A stretch of DNA of 64,000 bases from the NCBI GenBank assembly GCA_031551135.1, contig JAVBOA010000004.1, positions 84,963-148,962 on the forward strand, given 5' to 3'. A program made the position numbers and the translations under genes. Shown one piece after another: positions 1 through 7,344 of the stretch. How positions within the stretch are numbered: the stretch's first letter is position 1; every line of letters begins with the position of its first letter. Below the pieces are notes generated by a model. The model was given only the letters and a program-made list of their open reading frames with translations. It was not told where the DNA came from and searched no databases. Source of the stretch: JAITVM01 sp031551135. GTDB lineage: Bacteria > Bacillota > Clostridia > Lachnospirales > JAITVM01.

Positions 1-918
1 AATGATGGCGACGGAAATGTAATGTTATCGAGAAAAAGAATTGAGTCACAAAAATCCCTTGAAAAAATCGAAGCTGCATTTAATAATAAAGAAATTATGC
101 AAGGAAAAGTTATTGATGTTGTAAAAGGCGGATTAATGGCGCTTATCGGCGGAATCAAAGTTTTTGTACCATCGTCGCAGGCATCTAACAGATATGTTGA
201 AGATTTGAAAGAGTTTTTAGGCAAAGAGCTTAATTTTAATATTTTGGAATACGAACCAAACAAACGCCGTATCGTTGCCGGAAGAAAAGAGCTTGCTCAA
301 GTAGAAGAAGAAGAAAACAAAAAGAAAGTTTTCGATTCTTTGGAAATCGGCAAAAAATATAGCGGTACAGTTAGAAGAATCGTTGATTTTGGCGCATTCG
401 TAGATCTCGGCGGCATCGATGGACTTATCCATATCTCTGAGCTTTCTTGGGGCAGAGTTAAGAAAGTTAAAGATGTTTTAAAAGAAGGCGACAAAGTGGA
501 AGTTACAATTATTGATTTTGACAGAGATAAAGGTAAAATTTCGCTTTCGCTTAAAGATGTTAAAGAAGATCCATGGAATGCTATTGAAGAAAAATATCCT
601 ATCGGCGAAATTGTTGAAGGTAAAGTTGCAAGAATGGTACCTTTCGGAGTTTTTGTTGAACTCGAAGAAGGCGTTGACGGACTTGTTCATATATCTCAAA
701 TTTCGGCGAAGCATGTTGTAAAACCGGAAGACGAATTGAGTATCGGTCAAGTTATCCAAGTTAAAATTACCGAAGTTAATAAAGAAAACAAACGTATCAG
801 CCTCAGCAAAAAAGAAGTTGATGTTCCGTCTTTAGATGATATCGAAGATTTGGAAAATACAGAAGTTGATGCAGAAAACAAAGATGATGTTTCGGAAGAA
901 AATAACGAATTAGAATAA
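1..918 (+). CDS. S1 RNA-binding domain protein (ribosomal protein S1-like), 5' end outside window
   Basis: RNA-binding protein of the ribosomal S1 type. The reading frame is open to base 1, and the residues before the first ATG (base 22) read D-G-D-G-N-V-M-L-S-R-K-R, which is the usual end of an S1 repeat, so the ATG at 22 is internal and the gene is 5'-truncated by the window. After this partial repeat come three S1 domains at about residues 34-99, 113-188 and 200-273 of the visible part, the last two with the G-A/V-F-V-D/E-L and G-L-I/V-H-I-S motifs. An acidic tail follows (D/E/N-rich, about 275-305). In Clostridia S1 domains are often fused to IspH upstream, which cannot be tested here. 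A weak hairpin lies at about 931-956. Confidence 0.9.
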   Translation, partial: NDGDGNVMLSRKRIESQKSLEKIEAAFNNKEIMQGKVIDVVKGGLMALIGGIKVFVPSSQASNRYVEDLKEFLGKELNFNILEYEPNKRRIVAGRKELAQVEEEENKKKVFDSLEIGKKYSGTVRRIVDFGAFVDLGGIDGLIHISELSWGRVKKVKDVLKEGDKVEVTIIDFDRDKGKISLSLKDVKEDPWNAIEEKYPIGEIVEGKVARMVPFGVFVELEEGVDGLVHISQISAKHVVKPEDELSIGQVIQVKITEVNKENKRISLSKKEVDVPSLDDIEDLENTEVDAENKDDVSEENNELE

Positions 919-993
919 AAGTTAAGAAAATATGAGGGATGGTTCTGCCATTCCTCTTTGTAATGCTTATAAAAAAGGTGAGGAGGAAATAAA

Positions 994-1851
994 ATGAAAA
1001 TTGGATTTATTGGTGTCGGCGTTATGGGAATCGGCATGGTCAGAAATCTTTTGAAAAATAATTTTGAGGTAAATATTTTCAGCCGGACGAAATCAAAATC
1101 TGAGATTGTTGTAAAAGACGGCGCAGTTTGGAAAGACAGTATTAAGGAATGTATTGAAGATGCTGATGTTGTTATAACAATGGTGGGATTTCCGAAAGAC
1201 GTTGAAAATGTATATTTCGGCAAAGACGGAATTATTGAAAACGCAAAAGAAAATGCAATTATTATTGATATGACGACGACAGAGCCGAATTTATCCGTTA
1301 AAATTTACGAAGCCGCAAAAGAAAAAAATATTCACGCTCTGGATGCTCCGGTTTCCGGCGGTGATGCGGGTGCAAAAAACGGCACGCTTTCGATTATGGT
1401 CGGCGGTGACAAAGAGATTTTCGAGCGTGCGCACGGAGTTTTTGAAGCAATGGGTACGACTATTGTTTATGAGGGTAAAGCCGGATTCGGTCAGCATACA
1501 AAAATGGTAAACCAGATTGTTTTGGGCGGAACGATTGCCGCTGTTTGCGAAGGAATAAAATACAGCGAAAAAATCGGGCTTGATATGCAAACAGTTTTGG
1601 ACAGTATTTCAAAAGGTGCGGCATCGAGCTGGCAATTATCAAACCAAACGCCGAAAATTATGAACGAAGATTTCGCTCCGGGATTTTATATTAAGCATTA
1701 TGTAAAGGATTTAATGATTGCGAATAATAATGCGGCTTTGCAGGAATTGCAACTTCCAATCCTGAGAATGGTTCTGGATATGTATAAATCTTTGGAGGCA
1801 AGCGGCAGCGGCGATTTGGGTACGCAGGCTTTGATAAAATACTATGAATAA
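994..1851 (+). CDS. NAD(P)-dependent beta-hydroxyacid dehydrogenase (3-hydroxyisobutyrate dehydrogenase family)
   Basis: Predicted cytosolic NAD(P)-linked oxidoreductase of 285 aa, the usual family length. It opens with the Rossmann motif G-F-I-G-V-G-V-M-G, has the substrate-binding segment D-A-P-V-S-G-G near residue 120, and the catalytic lysine region G-Q-H-T-K-M-V-N-Q near 167-175. This order is diagnostic for the 3-hydroxyisobutyrate/tartronate-semialdehyde/6-phosphogluconate dehydrogenase superfamily. Start ATG is preceded by GGTGAGGAGG. The exact substrate (hydroxyisobutyrate, tartronate semialdehyde, succinic semialdehyde or similar) cannot be read from the sequence. It stands alone between the S1 gene and the rpmG promoter. 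Confidence 0.88.
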   Translation: MKIGFIGVGVMGIGMVRNLLKNNFEVNIFSRTKSKSEIVVKDGAVWKDSIKECIEDADVVITMVGFPKDVENVYFGKDGIIENAKENAIIIDMTTTEPNLSVKIYEAAKEKNIHALDAPVSGGDAGAKNGTLSIMVGGDKEIFERAHGVFEAMGTTIVYEGKAGFGQHTKMVNQIVLGGTIAAVCEGIKYSEKIGLDMQTVLDSISKGAASSWQLSNQTPKIMNEDFAPGFYIKHYVKDLMIANNNAALQELQLPILRMVLDMYKSLEASGSGDLGTQALIKYYE

Positions 1852-1877
1852 ATTTGGATTTCAATTTTTGTAATTGA

Positions 1878-1913
1878 TACTATTTTTTTCTATCCTTTGT
1901 ATTGAAAATAGTA
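1878..1913. repeat. Internally deleted MITE copy (36 bp)
   Basis: Short palindromic derivative of the 111-bp family: left end TACTATTT joined directly to the right arm TTTTCTATCC...GAAAATAGTA. It has the same length and the same junction as the copy at 26468-26503, differing at two bases, so the deletion form itself occurs twice. It lies just 3' of the dehydrogenase gene. Confidence 0.8.
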
Positions 1914-1924
1914 TTAATAAGCAA

Positions 1925-1953
1925 TTGACAAGACCCATACTTTGTGTTAAAAT
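1925..1953 (+). promoter_or_regulatory. Sigma-A-type promoter for rpmG-secE-nusG
   Basis: TTGACA at 1925-1930, a 17-bp spacer and TAAAAT at 1948-1953. It is the only good promoter before rpmG. The following leader can pair as AGACC/GGTCT with TACTTTG/CAAAGTA inside (1931-1976) and is followed by a T-run, so it may also be a terminator or attenuator structure. Confidence 0.8.
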
Positions 1954-2020
1954 TTCCAAAAAGGCAAAGTAGGTCTTTTTTTTATGCCAAAATTTATACT
2001 TATCAAGCGAGGTGGAAACA

Positions 2021-2170
2021 ATGAGAACCCAAGTTACATTAGCGTGCATGGATTGCAAACAAAGAAACTATACAATCACAAAGGACAAAAAAACTCATCC
2101 GGACAGGATAGAGACCAAAAAACACTGCAAGTTTTGCAACAAGCATACCGCACATAGGGAAACTAAATAA
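2021..2170 (+). CDS. rpmG: 50S ribosomal protein L33
   Basis: A 49-aa protein starting MRTQVTLACMDCKQRNY. It carries the two zinc-knuckle pairs C-M-D-C and C-K-F-C of the zinc-binding (C+) form of L33, plus the basic R-N-Y-T-I-T-K-D-K-K segment. Component of the large ribosomal subunit. ATG follows CGAGGTGGAAACA. Its place directly before secE and nusG is the standard bacterial arrangement. Too short to stand out in a simple ORF search. Confidence 0.96.
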   Translation: MRTQVTLACMDCKQRNYTITKDKKTHPDRIETKKHCKFCNKHTAHRETK

Positions 2171-2225
2171 ATTTTTGCGTAGCATTTGCGAAACAAAGAT
2201 TAAACATTTTAAGGAAGTGGATTAG

Positions 2226-2516
2226 ATGGAAGACGAAAAAAATACTACTCTAACAACATCCGAAGATTTGAAAACCGAAAAACCAAGCGCCAATAAAAAT
2301 GACGCTGCAAATAAGGATTCAAAGCTAAAGACTTTTATTAAAGAATTACGCGGCGAATTTTCAAAAATCATTTGGGTTTCAAAAGAAGAACTTTTAAAAC
2401 AAACAATTACTGTAATATGTGTGTCAATAATAGTAGGGGTAATTATCTTTGGTATGGATAGTGTTTTTAAGATATTATTTGACCTCTTAGTCAGTAATTT
2501 TGTAAGCAAAGGATGA
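2226..2516 (+). CDS. secE: Preprotein translocase subunit SecE
   Basis: 96-aa small membrane subunit of the SecYEG channel. The first 40 residues are a hydrophilic Lys/Glu/Asn-rich extension. The SecE core follows: F-I-K-E-L-R-G-E-F-S-K-I-I-W-V-S-K-E-E-L with the conserved amphipathic W helix, then one transmembrane segment at about 60-82. ATG has GGAAGTGG upstream. It lies between rpmG and nusG, and nusG begins only 4 bp after its stop, so the two are probably co-translated. Confidence 0.96.
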   Translation: MEDEKNTTLTTSEDLKTEKPSANKNDAANKDSKLKTFIKELRGEFSKIIWVSKEELLKQTITVICVSIIVGVIIFGMDSVFKILFDLLVSNFVSKG

Positions 2517-2520
2517 TAAA

Positions 2521-3033
2521 GTGGATGCAAAATGGTATGTTGTTCATACCTATTCTGGTTATGAGAATAAAGTAAAGGCGAATATCGAAAAAATAATCGA
2601 AAACAGAGGCATGCAGGACAGCATTTTGCAGGTAGTCGTACCTGTGCAGGAAGATGTTGAAATCAAAAACGGTCAGAAAAAATCTGTACAGCGGAAGGTT
2701 TTTCCCGGCTATGTGCTTCTGAATATGATTATGAATGATGAAACTTGGTATGTTGTCAGAAACACGAGAGGTGTTACGTCCTTTGTGGGCCCGGGTTCTA
2801 AGCCTGTTGCGCTTACCGAAAAAGAAATTCAAAGTATGGGTATCGAGTTTAAAAAACAAAGTATCAATATTTTTGAAGGCGATACGGTAAAAGTTATCAC
2901 GGGTCCGTTTATTGAAAGCATTGGGGTTGTTAAAGAAATCAACCCGCATAAACAAATTGCTATAGTAATGCTCTCTATTTTTGGAAGAGAAACTCCGGTA
3001 GAGTTGAATTTTTCTGAGATAGAAAGTTTATAA
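2521..3033 (+). CDS. nusG: Transcription termination/antitermination protein NusG
   Basis: 170-aa NusG. The N-terminal NGN domain begins D-A-K-W-Y-V-V-H-T-Y-S-G-Y-E and contains the F-P-G-Y-V-L and R-N-T-R-G-V-T-S-F-V-G elements. The C-terminal KOW domain begins near residue 120 (F-E-G-D-T-V-K-V-I-T-G-P-F). It binds RNA polymerase and modulates pausing and termination. Start codon is GTG at 2521, supported by AAGGATG upstream and by the match to the family N-terminus. Confidence 0.96.
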   Translation: MDAKWYVVHTYSGYENKVKANIEKIIENRGMQDSILQVVVPVQEDVEIKNGQKKSVQRKVFPGYVLLNMIMNDETWYVVRNTRGVTSFVGPGSKPVALTEKEIQSMGIEFKKQSINIFEGDTVKVITGPFIESIGVVKEINPHKQIAIVMLSIFGRETPVELNFSEIESL

Positions 3034-3058
3034 AACTCTTTTTATTATAAAAGAGTGC

Positions 3059-3090
3059 GTGGGAGGGCAAACAATCCCCGTTAAATACCA
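3059..3090 (+). promoter_or_regulatory. rplK leader hairpin, probable L1-binding site
   Basis: GTGGGAGGGCA...ATCCCCGTTAAATACCAC can fold with GTGG pairing CCAC and GGGA-type pairing inside. It sits just before AGGAGGTG of rplK. Nearly the same sequence occurs before rplA (3565-3592). L1 autoregulates its own mRNA in many bacteria, so a translational operator is the natural reading. A separate hairpin ACTCTTTT/AAAAGAGT lies at 3035-3056. Confidence 0.65.
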
Positions 3091-3111
3091 CATTATTAGG
3101 AGGTGCCTATT

Positions 3112-3537
3112 ATGGCAAAAAAAATTACTGGTTTTATTAAATTACAAATTCCTGCCGGAAAAGCAACACCGGCTCCGCCTGTTGGTCCGGCGCTAGGCCA
3201 GCACGGTGTAAATATCATGGGTTTCACAAAAGAGTTTAACGAAAGGACTAAAGACCAAGTTGGTCTTATTATTCCCGTAGTTATTACTGTTTATCAGGAC
3301 AAGAGTTTTACTTTTATAACAAAAACTCCTCCTGCGGCCGTATTGCTTAAAAAAGCCGCTAAAATTGAATCCGGCTCGGGCGTACCGAACAAAACAAAAG
3401 TTGCTACTATTTCATCCGACGAAGTGAGAAAAATCGCCGAATTAAAAATGGTAGATTTGAATGCCGCTACTGTGGAAACAGCAATGAGCATGATTAAAGG
3501 TACAGCCAGATCTATGGGCATTATTGTTACAGACTGA
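3112..3537 (+). CDS. rplK: 50S ribosomal protein L11
   Basis: 141 aa, standard length. N-terminal domain has K-L-Q-I-P-A-G-K-A-T-P-A-P-P-V-G-P-A-L-G-Q-H-G-V-N-I-M, the L11 signature that contacts the 23S GTPase centre. The C-terminal RNA-binding part ends G-T-A-R-S-M-G-I. ATG at 3112 is chosen over the in-frame codon at 3103 because AGGAGGTG is correctly spaced and the family starts MAKK. Confidence 0.97.
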   Translation: MAKKITGFIKLQIPAGKATPAPPVGPALGQHGVNIMGFTKEFNERTKDQVGLIIPVVITVYQDKSFTFITKTPPAAVLLKKAAKIESGSGVPNKTKVATISSDEVRKIAELKMVDLNAATVETAMSMIKGTARSMGIIVTD

Positions 3538-3564
3538 TTTTATAAAAAAATTTTGGTCAATAAA

Positions 3565-3592
3565 GTGGGAGGGCAATCCCCGTTATTACCAC
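3565..3592 (+). promoter_or_regulatory. rplA leader hairpin, second copy of the rplK leader motif
   Basis: GTGGGAGGGCAATCCCCG followed by TTATTACCAC repeats the rplK leader motif, with a shorter loop (GGGCAATCCCC). It ends just before TTAGGAGGAAG, the rplA ribosome-binding site. Probable binding site for L1, the product of the gene it precedes. Confidence 0.65.
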
Positions 3593-3608
3593 ATTAGGAG
3601 GAAGATAT

Positions 3609-4304
3609 ATGAAAAGAGGAAAGAAATATCTCGAAAAAGCAAAGCTTGTTGATAAAACAATGCTTTATGATACAAAAGACGCGTTGGATTTGGCAATAAA
3701 AACTTCGGTTGCTAAATTTGACGAGACTATCGAAGCGCATATCCGTTTGGGCGTAGACAGCCGCCACGCTGACCAGCAGGTTAGGGGCGCAGTTGTTTTA
3801 CCTCATGGTACGGGTAAAAAAGTAAGAGTTTTAGTTTTTGCTAAAGGTCCGAAAGCTGACGAGGCAGAAAAAGCCGGAGCAGATTTTGTCGGAGCAGAAG
3901 AACTCGTTTCGAAAATCCAAAACGAAAACTGGTTCGATTTTGACGTTGTTGTTGCAACTCCGGATATGATGGGCGTTGTTGGACGTTTGGGCCGTGTTTT
4001 GGGTCCAAAAGGACTTATGCCGAATCCAAAAGCCGGTACAGTAACGATGGACGTAGCAAAAGCTATTGTAGATATTAAAGCCGGTAAAATAGAGTACCGC
4101 CTAGACAAAACAAATATCATCCATGTTCCTTTGGGAAAAGTTTCTTTTGGCGTAGAAAAATTGAATGATAACTTCACTAGCTTGATGAGTGCGATTATAA
4201 AAGCAAAACCATCGGCTGCAAAAGGTCAGTATTTAAGAAGCGTTACTGTTGTTACAACAATGGGACCCGCAGTTAAAATAAATACGGCTAAAATCAGCGG
4301 CTGA
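3609..4304 (+). CDS. rplA: 50S ribosomal protein L1
   Basis: 231 aa. It contains the L1 hallmark segments R-L-G-V-D-S-R-H-A-D-Q-Q-V-R-G, the V-V-L-P-H-G-T-G-K strand, and G-R-L-G-R-V-L-G-P-K-G-L-M-P-N-P-K near residues 120-140. It forms the L1 stalk and acts as translational repressor of its own operon. Start ATG has TTAGGAGGAAG upstream. The gene is followed by a strong terminator, whereas rplJ normally comes next in this operon. Confidence 0.97.
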   Translation: MKRGKKYLEKAKLVDKTMLYDTKDALDLAIKTSVAKFDETIEAHIRLGVDSRHADQQVRGAVVLPHGTGKKVRVLVFAKGPKADEAEKAGADFVGAEELVSKIQNENWFDFDVVVATPDMMGVVGRLGRVLGPKGLMPNPKAGTVTMDVAKAIVDIKAGKIEYRLDKTNIIHVPLGKVSFGVEKLNDNFTSLMSAIIKAKPSAAKGQYLRSVTVVTTMGPAVKINTAKISG

Positions 4305-4343
4305 TAAAACGAACATATTAATGGTTCGTTGAACAAAAAAATT

Positions 4344-4373
4344 ACGTTACCTTTTGTTGGGTAACGTTTTTTT
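4344..4373 (+). terminator. Terminator after rplA
   Basis: ACGTTAC, a 10-nt loop region, GTAACGT, then seven T. A smaller inverted repeat (AACGAAC/GGTTCGTT) lies just upstream at about 4308-4331. It closes the rpmG-to-rplA transcript. Confidence 0.85.
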
Positions 4374-4516
4374 ACTTTCAGAATATTTTCGTAAAAATAT
4401 TGTAATTAGTTGGATATATTGTAATATCTATTATTAAATGACGATAAACATACAGAATATTGAATCGATAAAAATCAAAATGCATGTTTTGCATAGATAC
4501 CAAAGGAGGAGTTTAT

Positions 4517-5950
4517 TTGAAAAAAATAATTTTTCTGTTAGCGGCTGTTTTTATGACAATCGGATTGGCAACGCCCTCTGCCGCGGCGACGGATATTTCT
4601 GTTTATCTCGACGGCAAAAAACTTTCGTTTGATGTTCCGCCGCAGATAATTAATAATCGGGCAATGGTCCCGTTTAGGGTAATCAGCGAATCGCTTGGGG
4701 CAAAATGCCATTGGATTGCGGAGGATAAAACGGTTGTTTTGGAAAAAGGCAATCAAATGATTGGGCTTATAATCGGGCATAGTAAAATATATTTTTCGGA
4801 CGGAAATATAATAACAAATACTTATGATTTGGACGTTGCGCCGCAAATTGTAAAAAACCGGACTTTGGTACCGCTGCGTGCGGTTTCGCAGGCTTTTGAT
4901 TCGGAAGTAAATTGGGACGATAAAACCAAAACTGTTGATATAAAAACTTCAGAGTATAAGCAATCTTTGAGCAAAGATACCGGTTCGGGCTCTAAAATAA
5001 TTACAACTGCCGAGGAATATAAAAACGCGGCGATTAATAATTTGAATGAATTTAATAAGACATTCACAATAAAAACGCAAGGTCTTGACACACAAATAAT
5101 CGCTCAGGATTTGACGGAGTGGGACGATAGGATTTTTGAACACGAATTTGAAATCATGAAAAACGGGGAATATGCAGAAACTACATACAAAATTGTGTAC
5201 AAAGCCGCGGATATAGTTTATTCTGCCTATAAAATGAAAAATATAATGAAACTGAATGACAAGGAAATTGAAATATATAATAAAGCAAAATCGATTGTGG
5301 AGAGTATAATTACGCCGAATATGATCGATTATGAAAAAGAATTGAAAATTCATGATTATATTATTTTGAATAGTCAATACGACGTTGAAGCTCAAAACAG
5401 CGATAATCGGTCAAAGGATGTTTTTACGCCATACGGAACTTTAATAAACGGCGTTTCGGTTTGCTACGGATATGCCGAATCATTTAGGCTTTTAGCCAAA
5501 ATGTCGGGTTTGGAATGTGAAACTATTTTCGGAGATACAGATGTTTTTCACGCGTGGAACAGAGTGAAAATCGATGGCGATTATTATTTAGTGGATGTGA
5601 CTTATGACGACCCGACTCCGGATATTAAAAATAATGTTGTTTATGCTTATTTTAATTTGACAGACGAGCAGATGCGTGACCACGTGCCCGAAAAAATCGA
5701 TGATATTAAATGCACGGCAACAAAATACAATTATTTTAATTATAATAAATTAAACTTTTCGTCACAGGAAGAATTTGAAAAACTTGTTGAAAGCGAGATT
5801 GCAAAAGGGAACAAAAATATTAGCCTAAAAGCCGTAAATTGTAACCTCGACGAATTGAATTTATCCGCTGTTTATAAATATAACGGAAATTTAGGATTTA
5901 GAAAATTTACAAACCCAAAACAAAATACTATACTTATTATTCTTGAGTAA
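4517..5950 (+). CDS. Secreted stalk-domain and transglutaminase-like protein
   Basis: 477-aa exported protein. Signal peptide at 1-25 (KK, hydrophobic stretch, P-S-A-A-A). Two copper-amine-oxidase-N stalk repeats at about 30-140 (V-P-F-R-V-I-S-E-S-L-G-A and V-P-L-R-A-V-S-Q-A-F-D). A transglutaminase-like core follows with a probable Cys-His-Asp triad: Cys in S-V-C-Y-G-Y-A (about 315), His in F-H-A-W-N (about 345), Asp in V-D-V-T-Y-D-D (about 360). Start is TTG at 4517 with AAAGGAGGAG. The stalk repeats bind the cell wall or mediate surface display in related Firmicutes proteins; the fold is used by proteases and wall enzymes, and the substrate is unknown. It stands alone, splitting the ribosomal protein cluster. 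Confidence 0.85.
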   Translation: MKKIIFLLAAVFMTIGLATPSAAATDISVYLDGKKLSFDVPPQIINNRAMVPFRVISESLGAKCHWIAEDKTVVLEKGNQMIGLIIGHSKIYFSDGNIITNTYDLDVAPQIVKNRTLVPLRAVSQAFDSEVNWDDKTKTVDIKTSEYKQSLSKDTGSGSKIITTAEEYKNAAINNLNEFNKTFTIKTQGLDTQIIAQDLTEWDDRIFEHEFEIMKNGEYAETTYKIVYKAADIVYSAYKMKNIMKLNDKEIEIYNKAKSIVESIITPNMIDYEKELKIHDYIILNSQYDVEAQNSDNRSKDVFTPYGTLINGVSVCYGYAESFRLLAKMSGLECETIFGDTDVFHAWNRVKIDGDYYLVDVTYDDPTPDIKNNVVYAYFNLTDEQMRDHVPEKIDDIKCTATKYNYFNYNKLNFSSQEEFEKLVESEIAKGNKNISLKAVNCNLDELNLSAVYKYNGNLGFRKFTNPKQNTILIILE

Positions 5951-5966
5951 AAATAAAAATACACTA

Positions 5967-5995
5967 TTGACTTATCCGGTTTTATGTAATATAAT
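5967..5995 (+). promoter_or_regulatory. Promoter of the rplJ-rplL operon
   Basis: TTGACT at 5967-5972, 17-bp spacer, perfect TATAAT at 5990-5995. It drives the L10 leader and rplJL independently of rplKA. Confidence 0.9.
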
Positions 5996-6011
5996 CTCAT
6001 TTGGAATTGAA

Positions 6012-6120
6012 TAATGCCAAAGACAGTAGGTGCTTTTTAGCGTAACTATATACCTACCGAGGTTGATTTATAAAATTGATTTTTATAATCTCTTTGTCTT
6101 TTGGCGGAGGGATTTTTTTA
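6012..6120 (+). ncRNA. L10 leader (ribosomal protein L10 autoregulatory RNA)
   Basis: Structured 5' UTR between promoter and rplJ. It has GCCAAAGACAGTAGGTGC, the partner TACCTACCGAGGTTG about 30 nt on, and the closing CTTTGTCTTTTGGCGGAGGG followed by a T-run. CCAAAGACA pairs with TGTCTTTTGG and AGTAGGT with ACCTACC, as in the Rfam L10_leader family. L10(L12)4 binds this RNA and represses expression. The T-run makes attenuation the likely mechanism. Confidence 0.9.
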
Positions 6121-6142
6121 ATACTTATTGGGAGGTGTAATA

Positions 6143-6637
6143 ATGCCTAAAATCGAAGAAAAACAAGTCGTTATCAATGAGATTAAAGAAAAAGTTAATA
6201 AAGCAAAATCTATTGTTTTGATTGATGCCAGAGGGCTTACGGTTTTACAAGATACAAAATTACGTAAACAGCTCAGAGAAGCCGGCGTTGACTATAAAGT
6301 TTATAAAAACTCTATGATGGAATTTGCAATCGAAAACAGTGAATTTGGCGGACTTAAGGAATTTTTAAAAGGACCGACTGCTGTTGCTTTTTCATATGAT
6401 GATGCGACTTTGGCCGCAAGAATTATCAGCAAAAACTTAAAAGAAATGCAGGCTATCGAGTTTAAAGCAGGCTGCATTGAAGGCGTTGTTTATGATGCCG
6501 CCGGAATCACGGCTGTTGCCAATATTCCGTCTAAAGAAGAATTATTATCGAAACTTTTGGGCTCGTTCAAAAGTCCGCTTTCTTCATTTGCAAGGCTTAT
6601 TAACGCTATTGCTGAAGAAAAAGAAAAAACTGCGTAA
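6143..6637 (+). CDS. rplJ: 50S ribosomal protein L10
   Basis: 164 aa. N-terminal P-K-I-E-E-K-Q-V-V-I-N-E-I-K and the rRNA-binding core D-A-R-G-L-T-V-L-Q-D-T-K-L-R-K-Q-L-R-E-A-G-V-D-Y-K-V-Y-K-N are typical. The C-terminal helix (A-R-L-I-N-A-I-A-E-E-K-E-K) binds L7/L12 dimers. ATG at 6143 with GGGAGGTG is preferred to the in-frame codon at 6128, which precedes the SD. Confidence 0.97.
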   Translation: MPKIEEKQVVINEIKEKVNKAKSIVLIDARGLTVLQDTKLRKQLREAGVDYKVYKNSMMEFAIENSEFGGLKEFLKGPTAVAFSYDDATLAARIISKNLKEMQAIEFKAGCIEGVVYDAAGITAVANIPSKEELLSKLLGSFKSPLSSFARLINAIAEEKEKTA

Positions 6638-6690
6638 ATCGCAAATTGATCTATCAATATTAATTATGAAAAATTTTTGGAGGTGCTGTT

Positions 6691-7065
6691 ATGGCAAAAT
6701 TATCTATTGATGAAATCATCGACGCTATCCAAGAGCTTAGCGTATTAGAATTAAATGACTTAGTTAAAAAATCAGAAGAAGTTTTCGGCGTTTCGGCTGC
6801 TGCCGGCGTTGTTATGGCAGTTGGCGGCGGAGCTGCTGCAGAAGTTGAAGAAAAAACAGAATTCGACGTTGAACTTACAAACGTTGGCGCAGAAAAAATT
6901 AAAGTTATCAAAGTTGTTAGAGAAATCACTGGTCTTGGACTTAAAGAAGCAAAAGACCTCGTTGATGGCGCACCTAAAATGGTTAAAGAGGCTGCTACTA
7001 AAGAAGAAGCTGACTCTATTAAAGCTAAACTTGAAGAAGTTGGCGCTGTTGTAACTTTGAAATAG
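6691..7065 (+). CDS. rplL: 50S ribosomal protein L7/L12
   Basis: 124 aa. N-terminal dimerisation helices (I-D-A-I-Q-E-L-S-V-L-E-L-N-D-L-V-K), an Ala/Gly hinge, and the C-terminal factor-binding domain E-K-I-K-V-I-K-V-V-R-E-I-T-G-L-G-L-K-E-A-K-D-L-V-D. Stalk protein that recruits translation GTPases. ATG follows GGAGGTGCTGTT. The gene ends the operon; rpoB, the usual next gene, is absent here. Confidence 0.97.
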   Translation: MAKLSIDEIIDAIQELSVLELNDLVKKSEEVFGVSAAAGVVMAVGGGAAAEVEEKTEFDVELTNVGAEKIKVIKVVREITGLGLKEAKDLVDGAPKMVKEAATKEEADSIKAKLEEVGAVVTLK

Positions 7066-7079
7066 TTTTTAAAAAATTC

Positions 7080-7110
7080 GAGCTTTCGGAAAACCGCAGG
7101 CTCTTTTTTT
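7080..7110 (+). terminator. Terminator after rplL
   Basis: GAGC-TTTCGG, loop AAAA, CCGCAG-GCTC, then seven T. It separates the ribosomal operon from the VWA/TelA run. Confidence 0.88.
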
Positions 7111-7344
7111 ATGCCTCTTTTTATACGATATTCAATAGTAAATATAAACATTTTTAGATTTTTTTCGTTTATAATTGTAAAAATGCATTGTATTTCAATT
7201 CGCTATAACTCTAAAAAACATAAATCTCGAAACGGCTATATATAATTGTGCAAAAATTTGCTATAATTAATTGAAGTGTTAAATATAAATTTCCGAACGG
7301 ATTATTAAATTTTCTATAAATTATGAATTAAAGGGGGTTTTTTC

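Noticed and set aside
22..24. ATG at 22 as the start of the S1-domain gene
   Set aside because: The frame is open upstream and encodes the end of another S1 repeat.
4438..4632. 64-codon frame before the transglutaminase-like gene
   Set aside because: Overlaps the real gene in another frame and has no SD.
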